From Nannocystis pusilla (GTDB lineage: Bacteria; Myxococcota_A; Polyangia; Nannocystales; Nannocystaceae): a stretch of 64,000 bases of DNA. The notes beneath the pieces were generated by a model. It worked only from the letters and a program-made list of their open reading frames with translations, searched no databases and had not been told where the DNA came from. Location of the stretch: contig NZ_JAIRAU010000040.1 in the NCBI RefSeq assembly GCF_020073745.1, positions 1 to 64,000 of the forward strand. The letters run 5' to 3'. The position numbers and the translations under genes were made by a program. Positions 26,378 to 34,130 of the stretch are shown here, in pieces; the first letter of the stretch is position 1; each line of letters opens with the position of its first letter.

Positions 26378-27375
26378 AGCGCAGCACCGCGCTGGCCGCC
26401 GCCGCGATCCCGCTCGCGCTCCTCCTGTCTCTTGGGACAGGCCCCGGAGACATCGGCCTCGGCGAGGCGCTGCGGACGGTCGCGCGCCGGCTCGCCGGCG
26501 ACGAGCTCGACCTGCGCGGCGCGATCGTGTGGGACCTGCGGTTGCCGCGGGCGCTGCTCGCCGGGCTGGTCGGGGCCGCGCTGGCGGCCGCCGGCGCGCT
26601 GTGCCAGGGCCTGTTCCGCAACCCCATGGCCGACCCCGGGGTCCTCGGCGTCAGCTCGGGCGCCGCGCTGTTCGCCGTCGTCGGCCTGCTGCTCGGCCTC
26701 GACCGCGCCGGCCTGTGGGCGATCCCCGTCGTCGCCGCGGTGGGGGCCGCCGCCGCCATGGGCCTGCTCCTGGCCGCCGCCGGACGACGGGCCAGCCTCG
26801 CCGTCCTGCTGCTCGCCGGCGTCGCGCTCGGGGCCCTGTGCTCGGCGCTCATCACCGTGTGTCAGGCGCTCGCCTCGCACCAGTGGGACTTCGGCCTCAA
26901 GGTCGTCTACTGGCTCATGGGCAGCTTCGAGGGCCGCAGCTGGCCGCACCTGTCGTGGGCGTTGCCGCCGTGCGGCCTCGGCCTCGGCCTCGCGCTGTGG
27001 CTGCGGCGCGACCTCGACGCGCTGCACCTCGGCACCGACGCCGCCGCCTCGCTCGGGGTCGACCTCGCGCGCCTCCGCCTGCTCGTGGTCGTCGCCGTCG
27101 GCCTGCTCGTCGGCGCCGCGACCGCGCTGACCGGCGTCCTCGCGTTCGTCGGGCTCGTCGCGCCGCACGTCGCTCGCATGTCCTCGGGGCCAGGTCATCG
27201 CCTGCTCGTCCCGCTGGCCGCGCTGCACGGCGCGAGCGCGACGATCGTCGTCGACGCCGTCGCTCGCTCGGCCAGCGGCGTCGTGATCCCTCCAGGAGTG
27301 ATCACGAGCCTCGTCGGCGCCCCGTTCTTCTTGTGGTTGTTGCGGCGTCGGGGCTTGCGCGGGCTCGCCAGCTGA
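26374..27375 (+). CDS. btuC: Cobalamin-type ABC transporter permease, BtuC/FecCD family
   Basis: 333 residues from a GTG at 26374 overlapping the previous stop (GTGA). About nine to ten hydrophobic spans and the family signatures RLPRALLAGLVGAALAAAGALC, NPMADPGVLGVSSGA and GVLAFVGLVAPHVAR are present. It forms the inner-membrane channel for cobalamin or an iron chelate; the riboswitch favours cobalamin. No ATP-binding subunit follows, so an ATPase encoded elsewhere must serve it. Confidence 0.92.
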   Translation: MKRSTALAAAAIPLALLLSLGTGPGDIGLGEALRTVARRLAGDELDLRGAIVWDLRLPRALLAGLVGAALAAAGALCQGLFRNPMADPGVLGVSSGAALFAVVGLLLGLDRAGLWAIPVVAAVGAAAAMGLLLAAAGRRASLAVLLLAGVALGALCSALITVCQALASHQWDFGLKVVYWLMGSFEGRSWPHLSWALPPCGLGLGLALWLRRDLDALHLGTDAAASLGVDLARLRLLVVVAVGLLVGAATALTGVLAFVGLVAPHVARMSSGPGHRLLVPLAALHGASATIVVDAVARSASGVVIPPGVITSLVGAPFFLWLLRRRGLRGLAS

Positions 27376-27402
27376 CGCGACGCTTGCACATGCATCGTCG
27401 CG
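27376..27402 (+). terminator. Hairpin just after the cobalamin operon
   Basis: A perfect 7-bp stem CGCGACG/CGTCGCG with a 13-nt loop starts directly after the btuC stop. No T-tract follows, so it may be a weak or Rho-assisted terminator. Confidence 0.4.
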
Positions 27403-27862
27403 CCGCATCGCGCGGGGCACGGGCGCACGCGGTCACCTGACCGCACCGCAGCACGCGCACGTCGATCGGAGGAGTGACTCGATCTGTGCCAGAGCATGCA
27501 TTTCTGCGCCGCGCGACCACGGGTGTGGTGCGCCGCATGCGGCTCGTAGACCACGGCGATGATGTGCGCGACGTCGAAGTCGCTCCACCACAACATCTTG
27601 GGTAGAAGCGCGAGTTGAGGCCCACAACTTGTGTCCGTCGCTCGCGCGACGCGCGGACACAGGCGAGCGACTGTCACATTCTCACGCCTGTCGCTCGCAC
27701 GACCCGCTCGCCGTCGATGCGGCCTTTACGCCAAGTGGCGCGGCAAATTCCTGGACGCGCGCACTGGACGGACCACCGCTTTCGGTTTCTTCTTGTCGAC
27801 CTGATGAGCCAAGCCGCCGAACCCCCTCAGCGAGCTCAGCGGAGACGAAGGAGTGTAGCGGA
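27403..27862. other. Non-coding region with inverted repeats
   Basis: No convincing gene. It contains a 9-bp perfect stem GCGAGCGAC/GTCGCTCGC (27663-27671 with 27690-27698, 18-nt loop), and a second copy of GTCGCTCG at 27638 inside another hairpin whose arms are TGTCCG and CGGACA (27632-27659). The composition is less GC-biased than flanking genes. It could hold a small RNA or an operator for the downstream gene. Confidence 0.4.
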
Positions 27863-28924
27863 ATGAGATTGGTGCAACTGACAGCTCTCGCCTACATCGT
27901 CGCCGTCGTCACCGACGTCTTCGACGACGGCGCCAGCGCAGAGGCGGCGCACGAGCGCTTGTTCGACGACGGCTACGACGTCGACGGCGACCTGAGCAGC
28001 GCCCGGCGCAACGGCTCGAGCAGCCTGGACGAGGTCATGCCCCCGCTCACGCGTGCGACCGCGACCGTTCCTCCTGCGGTCGTCGAGACCGACGCCGACG
28101 AGGCGGCCTCCCGCGCCGCCGATCGCGCAGAGGTCGCGAAGTTCCTGCCCCGTCAGTGCGTTCACGGCGTCGACGAGCAGCGCCCGCGGCTGACGCGGAA
28201 CGAGCAGAAACGGACCTATGCCGTGCTCGCCCACGTCGTCAAGCGGCTCAAGGCCAGCGACGACTTTCTCAAGCTGCTCCAGCTGGTCGCCGCGCGCGAG
28301 TCGAGCCTGCAGCAGGGCCTCGTGCATCGCCTGTCACCTGACCTCGAGGCCAGCCTAGCCGCGTGGCGCAAGACCGCCAACCTCTACGAGGGTAACCCGC
28401 ACCACGCCGAGCCCGACCACTGGCAGACCTACGGCCTATTCGGCATGAACTCCAACTACTTCACGCAGGTCTGGGACAACCAGGCCGACCCGCGCGTGCT
28501 GTGCGACGCGATCGTCGACATCCTGGTCTACCGGCGCGCCGTCGTCCGCGTGATCCGCAAGGCGGGATCTGCCATCGAGTGCACCGACGCCCAGGGCCGC
28601 CGCTTCCAGCACACCACCCGCGCCACCTGGGAGACCGTCCATCGCGCCGTCAGCGGCGGCAAGCTGTGCCCGAGCAAGAGCGAGAACGTGGCCGCGATCA
28701 TGGGCAAGTACTTCCGCGGCCGCGCGGCCAAGTTCGGGCTCGACCCCGACAAGCCGGTCACCACCAAGATGCTCGGCGTCGAGCCGACCCGCGCCCTCGA
28801 CGGCACCACGTGGGCCGACCAGGAGGCCGTGGTCATGGGGCTGTGGGCCGAGCTCGAGGCCGAGTGGGCCGTGCATCCGATCGACGCCGACGAGCCGGTG
28901 AAGATCGCCCGCAAGGGCAGCTAG
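27863..28924 (+). CDS. Lysozyme-like (transglycosylase-fold) protein, putative
   Basis: 353 residues from the ATG at 27863 (GGAG upstream). Residues 138-200 resemble the lysozyme-like fold: ARESSL supplies a candidate catalytic glutamate (E146), and YGLFGMNSNYF (190-200) resembles the GLFQI(N)S motif of transglycosylases. The N-terminus is hydrophobic (VQLTALAYIVAVVTDVF) but not a clear signal peptide, and residues 20-110 are acidic and probably disordered. It may attack peptidoglycan of prey or of its own wall. Assignment rests on short motifs only. Confidence 0.5.
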   Translation: MRLVQLTALAYIVAVVTDVFDDGASAEAAHERLFDDGYDVDGDLSSARRNGSSSLDEVMPPLTRATATVPPAVVETDADEAASRAADRAEVAKFLPRQCVHGVDEQRPRLTRNEQKRTYAVLAHVVKRLKASDDFLKLLQLVAARESSLQQGLVHRLSPDLEASLAAWRKTANLYEGNPHHAEPDHWQTYGLFGMNSNYFTQVWDNQADPRVLCDAIVDILVYRRAVVRVIRKAGSAIECTDAQGRRFQHTTRATWETVHRAVSGGKLCPSKSENVAAIMGKYFRGRAAKFGLDPDKPVTTKMLGVEPTRALDGTTWADQEAVVMGLWAELEAEWAVHPIDADEPVKIARKGS

Positions 28925-29182
28925 AGCCGCGACCGGGTCGTCGCCGCAGAACGGCCAAATACTCACATCGCGGCGCCCTGGCCGAGGCGGCCTCCGGACC
29001 CCCGACTGTCACTGTCGCCGCCCGGCCCCCCCTGAAACGTCGCCCGCGCACTCCGACCCGCTTCGGACCTGGCCGCCCGGCTCGCGCCGCAAACCCCGTA
29101 CGGCTCCCTCGCCAGCCTCCCCGGCGGTCCCCGGGGTCGCCAGCGCGCGCCGTCCCCGCTGGCGGACCGGCGCCCCGCCCGC

Positions 29183-29188
29183 TATCTT
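29183..29188 (+). promoter_or_regulatory. Putative -10 of a leaderless promoter
   Basis: TATCTT lies 6 nt before the GTG at 29195, which has no ribosome-binding site. Confidence 0.45.
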
Positions 29189-29194
29189 GATCCG

Positions 29195-30739
29195 GTGCTC
29201 GCTCGTACGTTGCACCTTAACTTATGGTTGTTGACTGCGGCCGTCGCCGCGGTGGCATGTGACCCTCCGGACAGCTTCACGCCGAAGCCGGAGCCCTCGC
29301 CCGGCGCCCCGGGCCCAGCCGCGCTGGCAGCCCCTGAAGGCGGCGGCCAGCTGTGCGGCGAGAACATCGCCATCGACCTGCGGCGCTCGCTCGTCCTGAG
29401 CGAGTTCACGGTGATGGAGCCGTTCACGTTCACGCGGGTGGTCGAGCAGATCCTCGCCACCAGCCCCGCGCCGAACGTCACGCCGACGCAGCTCTACCAG
29501 CGCTGGTGGGACTTCTTCAACGAGGGGCCCGGCCTCCACCCCGACGCGTTCCACTGCGACGACGAGCTCGTCGACGGCGCGCCGGCCATGGGCGCCTTCC
29601 CGCACGCCTGCCCGCGCCCCGAGGGTCAGCTCGCCGACACCGACCCGTTCGACGACCCGCTGAACAACCCCGACTCGTACATCGCGCTCGGCGTGTTCAA
29701 CCGCTTCGACCTCGCCCCGCTCGACGGCAGCAACTGCGGCGAGTACCGCATCGTGTTCGCCAAGCAGTCGGGCCTGTTCGACACCAACGACCGCAACCTC
29801 ATCATCTTCGAGGCCGCGCTGCCCAACCCGAACCCGAGCTGCGGCATCGAGGGTTGCCGGCCGATCGCGCAGTTCTGGGCCGACCTCAGCCAGATCGACG
29901 ACATCACCGAGATCCGCGACCGCGTCGAGGACTTCTACTTCGTCGACGCCGCCGGCGCCGGGCCCGTCGTGCACGCCGACAACTACGGCCCCAGGGGCGG
30001 CCAGATCCGCACCAACCAGTTCATGAACGGGCCGAACGCCTGGCAGCTGCGCCAGTTCGAGTTCGTCCACGACTGCGGCGAGTTCGCCTGCATCAAGCCC
30101 ACGCTCCTCAAGGACAACCCGTTCCCCGAGCTCTTCCAGGACGACTCGCCGTGGCTCGGCGCCGAGGCGTTTCAGGAGTGGTTCGTGCGCCAGGTGCCCA
30201 ACCTCGAGAAGGCCGGCAGCAACCTGTTCTTCACCACCGACGTCGGCACCTTCGCCTCGGGCGCCAGCAACTCCGAGGGCGAGTTCGACAACTACCGGAT
30301 CCAGGCCGGCTTCGGCGGCTCGTTCCGCCAGAAGATCGAGGACGCGATCACCGTCCCGGGCCTCACCGCCGACAACATCCTCAACCGCGCGCTCGCGCTG
30401 TCGTGCGCCGGCTGCCACGAGCACAACAACTTCGGCGAGAACCTCGAATTCGGCGACGGCCTGCCGTGGGAGCCGAGCCTCGGGTTCGTCCAGATCAGCG
30501 AGGAGTTCACCGCCGAGGGTCCGTTCGGCACCCGCTTCCCGCTGTCCGACGCGGTCCGCTTCGTGTTCCTGCCGCACCGCGGCGAGGTCCTGCAGAACTT
30601 CCTGGCCGAGACCGCCTGTCAGCCGTGCAGCGACAAGGGCCTCAAGATGTTCGGCCCGCCCGACCCGAGCAAGTTCCTGCCCGACGGCTTCGACAGCATC
30701 GAGGGCATGACGATCGGCGGCCCGCGCCGCGGCCACTGA
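29195..30739 (+). CDS. Conserved-looking lipoprotein with one CxxCH motif
   Basis: 514 residues. Signal peptide LWLLTAAVAAVAC gives lipobox Cys22. The mature protein is rich in Phe/Asn/Asp and cysteine pairs. Near residue 402 is CAGCHEH, a c-type heme-binding signature, and further on CQPCSDKG. Only one such motif is present, so it may bind a single heme or use the cysteines structurally. I do not recognise the family; similar large lipoproteins are frequent in myxobacteria. It stands alone between short intergenic regions. Confidence 0.6.
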   Translation: MLARTLHLNLWLLTAAVAAVACDPPDSFTPKPEPSPGAPGPAALAAPEGGGQLCGENIAIDLRRSLVLSEFTVMEPFTFTRVVEQILATSPAPNVTPTQLYQRWWDFFNEGPGLHPDAFHCDDELVDGAPAMGAFPHACPRPEGQLADTDPFDDPLNNPDSYIALGVFNRFDLAPLDGSNCGEYRIVFAKQSGLFDTNDRNLIIFEAALPNPNPSCGIEGCRPIAQFWADLSQIDDITEIRDRVEDFYFVDAAGAGPVVHADNYGPRGGQIRTNQFMNGPNAWQLRQFEFVHDCGEFACIKPTLLKDNPFPELFQDDSPWLGAEAFQEWFVRQVPNLEKAGSNLFFTTDVGTFASGASNSEGEFDNYRIQAGFGGSFRQKIEDAITVPGLTADNILNRALALSCAGCHEHNNFGENLEFGDGLPWEPSLGFVQISEEFTAEGPFGTRFPLSDAVRFVFLPHRGEVLQNFLAETACQPCSDKGLKMFGPPDPSKFLPDGFDSIEGMTIGGPRRGH

Positions 30740-31007
30740 GCGCGGGCGCCCGGCGCCGCGTCGCTCCTCGCGCCGGTGCCGCGCCCGACTCCGACGCGAC
30801 GCGAACACATCGACGAAACCATGACCGACGGGCGACGCAGCCCGCGTGGTCGAGCACCGGCGAGCGGCGCCTCGCAACGCCGCGTCGATGCCCGCCTGCC
30901 GGCATCTGCGGCACGGCGGGCGGATCGGAGCCGGTCGTTCGCGACCCTTCGGAGTGACCTGGCCGGGTGGGACGTGCGTGTTAGACTGCGCCGCCGGAGG
31001 ACCCGCC

Positions 31008-32039
31008 GTGGTCAACGCCTACATCTCAGGGACAGGTTCCTACGTGCCGCCGCGGGTCGTCAGCAACGACGCCCTGATCCACGAGTTCGGCGTCGACACC
31101 ACGCACGAGTGGATCGTCCAGCGCACCGGCATCGAGGCCCGGCGCTTCGCCGAGGCCGGGGTGGGCACCGCCGACATGGCCGCCGAGGCCGCGCGCGCCG
31201 CCCTCGCCGACGCCGGTCTGCAGGCCCACGACCTCGACCTCATCATCGTCGCCACCCTCTCGCCCGAGCACGCCTTCCCGGGCAGCGGCGTCTACCTCCA
31301 GCGCAAGCTCGGCCTGTGCGAGGGCGACGACGCCAAGTTCGTGCCCGCCCTCGACGTCCGCAACCAGTGCTCCGGCTTCCTCTACGGCCTGTCGACCGCC
31401 GTCGCCCACGTACGCGCCGGCATGGCCCGCCACGTCCTCCTGGTCGGCGCCGAGACCCACTCCGCCGCGCTCGACCTCTCGCCCGAGGGGCGCGCCGTCT
31501 CGTCGTTGTTCGGCGACGGCGCCGGCGCGGTGATCGTCTCCGCCACCGACGAGGACCGCGGCGTGCGGGGCGTCTGGCTCGGCGCCGACGGCCGCTTCGC
31601 CGAGGTCCTGTGCCAGAAGATCTGGGACATCCGCCGGCGCCCCTTCGTCGCCAAGAACCCCGACCGCAGCGGCACTGTCCCGGCGGACATGTTGTGGGCC
31701 AGCATGGACGGCAAGGTCGTGTTCAAGCACGCCGTCGCGGCCATGGTCGGTTCGCTCATGCGCGCCTGCTCGAGCCTGTCGCTCGACCTGCAGGACATCG
31801 ACCTCTTCTACTTTCACCAGGCCAACCTGCGCATCAACCAGTTCATCGCCCAGCAGCTGCAGATCGGCGAGGACCGGGTGCCGCACAACATCGAGCGCTA
31901 CGGCAACACCACCGCGGCCACCATCCCGCTGCTGCTCGCGGAGAGTGCGCGAGACGGGCGCCTTGTGCGCGGTAAGAAGATCGCGATGGTCGCGTTCGGC
32001 AGCGGATTCACCTGGGGCGCCGCTATCGTCGACTGGTGA
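31008..32039 (+). CDS. fabH: 3-oxoacyl-ACP synthase III (FabH-type)
   Basis: 343 residues from a GTG at 31008, preceded by GGAGG and, further up, TTAGACT as a possible -10. The KAS III triad is complete: Cys121 in NQCSGFLYGL, His in YFHQANLRIN and Asn in YGNTTAATIP. The start of the protein (YISGTGSYVP) is the family norm. It initiates fatty-acid synthesis from acyl-CoA and malonyl-ACP, although stand-alone copies often serve specialised lipid or secondary-metabolite pathways. No other fab gene is nearby. Confidence 0.92.
   Translation: MVNAYISGTGSYVPPRVVSNDALIHEFGVDTTHEWIVQRTGIEARRFAEAGVGTADMAAEAARAALADAGLQAHDLDLIIVATLSPEHAFPGSGVYLQRKLGLCEGDDAKFVPALDVRNQCSGFLYGLSTAVAHVRAGMARHVLLVGAETHSAALDLSPEGRAVSSLFGDGAGAVIVSATDEDRGVRGVWLGADGRFAEVLCQKIWDIRRRPFVAKNPDRSGTVPADMLWASMDGKVVFKHAVAAMVGSLMRACSSLSLDLQDIDLFYFHQANLRINQFIAQQLQIGEDRVPHNIERYGNTTAATIPLLLAESARDGRLVRGKKIAMVAFGSGFTWGAAIVDW
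31673..31694. repeat. Two-unit palindromic element inside fabH
   Basis: CACTGTCC (31673) and ACATGTTG (31687) are 14 bp apart and form the stem TGTCC-CGGC-GGACA. It encodes SGTVPADML in a region of KAS III that is variable in length. Confidence 0.5.
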
Positions 32040-32083
32040 GGCCCGGCACACCCCCCCGCCCTGGCATCGATCAGGGTAACAGC

Positions 32084-32473
32084 GTGGTCCGCCGCGCTAC
32101 CTTGCTCCTCGTCCTCGCCGCGTTCGGGTGCGCCCCGACGACGTCGACGCAGGCGCCGCCGGAACGGCCCGCCGCGCGCGCCGAGGCCGCGCGGACCCAG
32201 CCGCGCCGGCCGCCTGCCGTGTTCGTCCAGGCCATCACCGAGCTCGAGCGCAACCCCAACCTCTGCCTCCGCCTCGTCGGCCCGCGCGCCGAGCCTGTCC
32301 GCAAGGCCATGTTGCGAGCCGCCCGCGGCCGCATCGACGACGCCCGCATCGTCGTCGACCCCGACCCGGTGGAGCCCGCCCTGCGCCCCGTCGAGTACCG
32401 CTTCTTCGTCCCCGCCTCGGCCGCCTCCCGCGGCCCGAGCCTGCAGACGATCCACGCCTACATGCCGCAGTGA
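32084..32473 (+). CDS. Small lipoprotein of unknown function
   Basis: 129 residues from the GTG at 32084, chosen because it opens directly on a lipoprotein signal (RRATLLLVLAAFGC, Cys16). A longer frame to 32036 adds a polar leader. The mature part has a Pro/Ala/Arg linker, then LERNPNLCLRLVGPRAEPVRKAMLRAARGRIDDARIVV, which faintly recalls the OmpA-like periplasmic fold, but the peptidoglycan-binding residues cannot be identified. A two-unit palindrome (GCCTGTCC GCAAGG CCATGTTG, 32293-32314) lies inside the gene. Confidence 0.5.
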   Translation: MVRRATLLLVLAAFGCAPTTSTQAPPERPAARAEAARTQPRRPPAVFVQAITELERNPNLCLRLVGPRAEPVRKAMLRAARGRIDDARIVVDPDPVEPALRPVEYRFFVPASAASRGPSLQTIHAYMPQ

Positions 32474-32481
32474 ACCGGTTC

Positions 32482-32531
32482 GCGTGTCCGTACGGACATG
32501 TCCATCTCGACATGCCCGATCGGCCATGGTC
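32482..32531. repeat. 14-bp periodic array between convergent genes
   Basis: GCGTGTCC (32482), ACATGTCC (32496), ACATGCCC (32510) and CCATGGTC (32524) are 14 bp apart and fill most of the 77-bp gap between two convergent genes. The first pair forms TGTCC-GTAC-GGACA. Confidence 0.75.
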
Positions 32532-32550
32532 CTGAAGACACTCGCCGCCC

Positions 32551-33105
32551 TCACGGCCCGCTGAGGTAGTGCGGCGGCACGTGTTCGACCAGCCACACCC
32601 CGTTCGCCGCGCGGTAGAACACGATCCCCGCCGCCGCCATCGCCGCCGCGTCGACCCGCAGCACCGCGGGGCGGCCGTGGCGCGCGCCGACCTTGTGGGC
32701 GGTGGCCGCGTCGGCCGACAGGTGCACGTGATGGCGCTGCATCTTCGACAGCCCGTCGCGGAGGATCGCCGCCAGCGAGCGCTCGCCTGTCCCGTGGTAC
32801 AGGATCGGCGGAGGCACCGCCGGCGTCAGATGCAGGTCGACGTCGACGCTGTGCCCCTGGTTGGCGCGGATCTTCGTCTTCGCGGCGTCGAACGCGAAGC
32901 GCTGCTTGTCGCTCGTGCGCACCACCTCCTCGAGCTCCGCCCGCGAGATCGGCCGCCGCTTGCGCGCGCACGCGGCGAGCAGCGCCTCGACCGCCACCCA
33001 GCCTCCCGGCTCGAGCTCGAGGCCGAGGCCGGCGGGATCGTGGCGCAGGTGCAGCGCGAGGAACTTGCTGATCCGGACCCGCTTCTCCGTGTCCATCGCC
33101 GTCAC
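32551..33105 (-). CDS. kptA: RNA 2'-phosphotransferase (KptA/Tpt1 family)
   Basis: 184 residues from GTG 33105, or 181 from ATG 33096. Family motifs are in order: ISKFLALHLRHDPAGLGLELEPGGWV, RFAFDAAKTKIRANQGHS, ILYHGTGERS and HHVHLSAD. In eukaryotes the enzyme removes a splice-junction 2'-phosphate from tRNA using NAD+. The bacterial substrate is uncertain and may be ADP-ribosylated nucleic acid. It is convergent with the small lipoprotein gene across a palindromic array. Confidence 0.93.
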   Translation of the reverse strand: MTAMDTEKRVRISKFLALHLRHDPAGLGLELEPGGWVAVEALLAACARKRRPISRAELEEVVRTSDKQRFAFDAAKTKIRANQGHSVDVDLHLTPAVPPPILYHGTGERSLAAILRDGLSKMQRHHVHLSADAATAHKVGARHGRPAVLRVDAAAMAAAGIVFYRAANGVWLVEHVPPHYLSGP

Positions 33106-33489
33106 GATCGTCGATCACGTCGCGTCGGCAAACCCCCTGACAGCGCTGTCACGCGGGATCCGTCAGCACCCGGGCACGGGCGTCGCGCGATCTCCCGGCC
33201 GCCTCGGGCCCCTGCACCAAAGCCAAGTTATTCCCACGACTTCCACGCCAGGCCCCGGGGTTGCAATCCCAGTCTGGCACGGACGGCGCGCCCCTTCCTC
33301 CGCTTCTTTGCGAGCCGCCCCGACCTTGGCTTATTTGGCTTGACGACTGACTTATCCCTGAACTTGGCCCTCTTCTAACTTAGCCCTCCGCCATCCGCAC
33401 CACCCCATCGGGTCGAGCCACGCTCGGCCCGATGCTCTTTGGTCGCCGGCGGTCTGCGCCCCCGAGTTTTCGGCTATCGTCGGCGGACC
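33106..33489. other. Non-coding region with a pyrimidine-rich, A/T-richer tract
   Basis: No gene seen. From about 33225 to 33385 the sequence is unusually A/T-rich, with degenerate repeats of ACTTATCCC, ACTTGGCCC, ACTTAGCCC and AAGTTATTCCC. A GGGTTGCAATCCC stem-loop near 33258 recalls a tRNA T-arm, but no acceptor or anticodon arm fits. TATCGT lies 9 nt before the next ATG and may be a -10 element. Confidence 0.35.
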
Positions 33490-34098
33490 ATGTCCTTCGC
33501 GCTCCGCGGCGCGTGCATCGGCGCGCTCCTCCTCGCCTGTGACAGCGCCCTCCCGCCGGAGGAGGAGCCGGCCCCCGAGGTCCCCGAGCTCGCCGCGTGC
33601 GAGCCCGTGACCGCCGACACCTGGCCCGAGGCGTGGTCCGTCGCCGAGCGCGAGGTCCTGGCGCGGATCAACGCCCTGCGGGCCGAGGGCGGCACCTGCG
33701 GCGCGCTGCAGTTCTCCCCCGCCCCGCCGCTGGCGATGCACCCGCTGCTGCGCTGCGCCGCCCGCCTGCACAGCGACGACATGATCGAGCGCGCCTACGT
33801 CAGCTCGGTCGATCCCGACGGCCTCGGCGTCGGCCCGCGCCTCGCCGCCCTCGGCTACGACCCCGCCACCTTCAGCGAGATCGTCGCGGTCGTCACCGAG
33901 GACGACGTCGACGAGGCCGACGACGCCGCCGACGTCGTCACCGCCTGGCGCGACAACCCCACCAGCTGCTGGCAGCTCTACGCGCGCGAGCTCACCCACG
34001 TCGGCGTCGGCGGCCTCGAGGGCACCTACGCCGTCAAGGACCCCGAGGCGGTCAAGCGCGCCGCCTACTGGACCGTCACGCTGGCGACCCCGCGCTGA
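33490..34098 (+). CDS. CAP/SCP-domain lipoprotein (1)
   Basis: 202 residues from the ATG at 33490. Lipobox GALLLAC gives Cys17. The mature region matches the CAP (CRISP/PR-1, YkwD-like) fold: EREVLARINALRAEGGTC, LLRCAARLHSDDMIERAYVSSVDPDG, TAWRDNPTSCW and LTHVGVGG. Bacterial CAP proteins are extracytoplasmic; their biochemical activity is unsettled. The usual His of the cavity (HSxxMa, HVGvG) is partly kept. It is a tandem paralogue of the following gene. Confidence 0.82.
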   Translation: MSFALRGACIGALLLACDSALPPEEEPAPEVPELAACEPVTADTWPEAWSVAEREVLARINALRAEGGTCGALQFSPAPPLAMHPLLRCAARLHSDDMIERAYVSSVDPDGLGVGPRLAALGYDPATFSEIVAVVTEDDVDEADDAADVVTAWRDNPTSCWQLYARELTHVGVGGLEGTYAVKDPEAVKRAAYWTVTLATPR

Positions 34099-34124
34099 CG
34101 CCGGCCGCGCGCCTCTGCTACCCT
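34095..34124 (+). promoter_or_regulatory. Putative leaderless promoter of the second CAP gene
   Basis: CTGACG (34095-34100), an 18-nt spacer and TACCCT (34119-34124) precede the ATG at 34131 by 6 nt. The same layout and nearly the same sequence recur at 34833-34862. Confidence 0.5.
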
Positions 34125-34130
34125 GCCGGC

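Noticed and set aside
27195..27677. Minus-strand frame of 160 codons across the end of btuC
   Set aside because: It overlaps btuC on the opposite strand, has no domain and has Arg/Ala-rich shadow composition.
33230..33290. Possible tRNA gene (GGGTTGCAATCCC stem-loop)
   Set aside because: No acceptor stem, anticodon arm or CCA-compatible end can be drawn around it.
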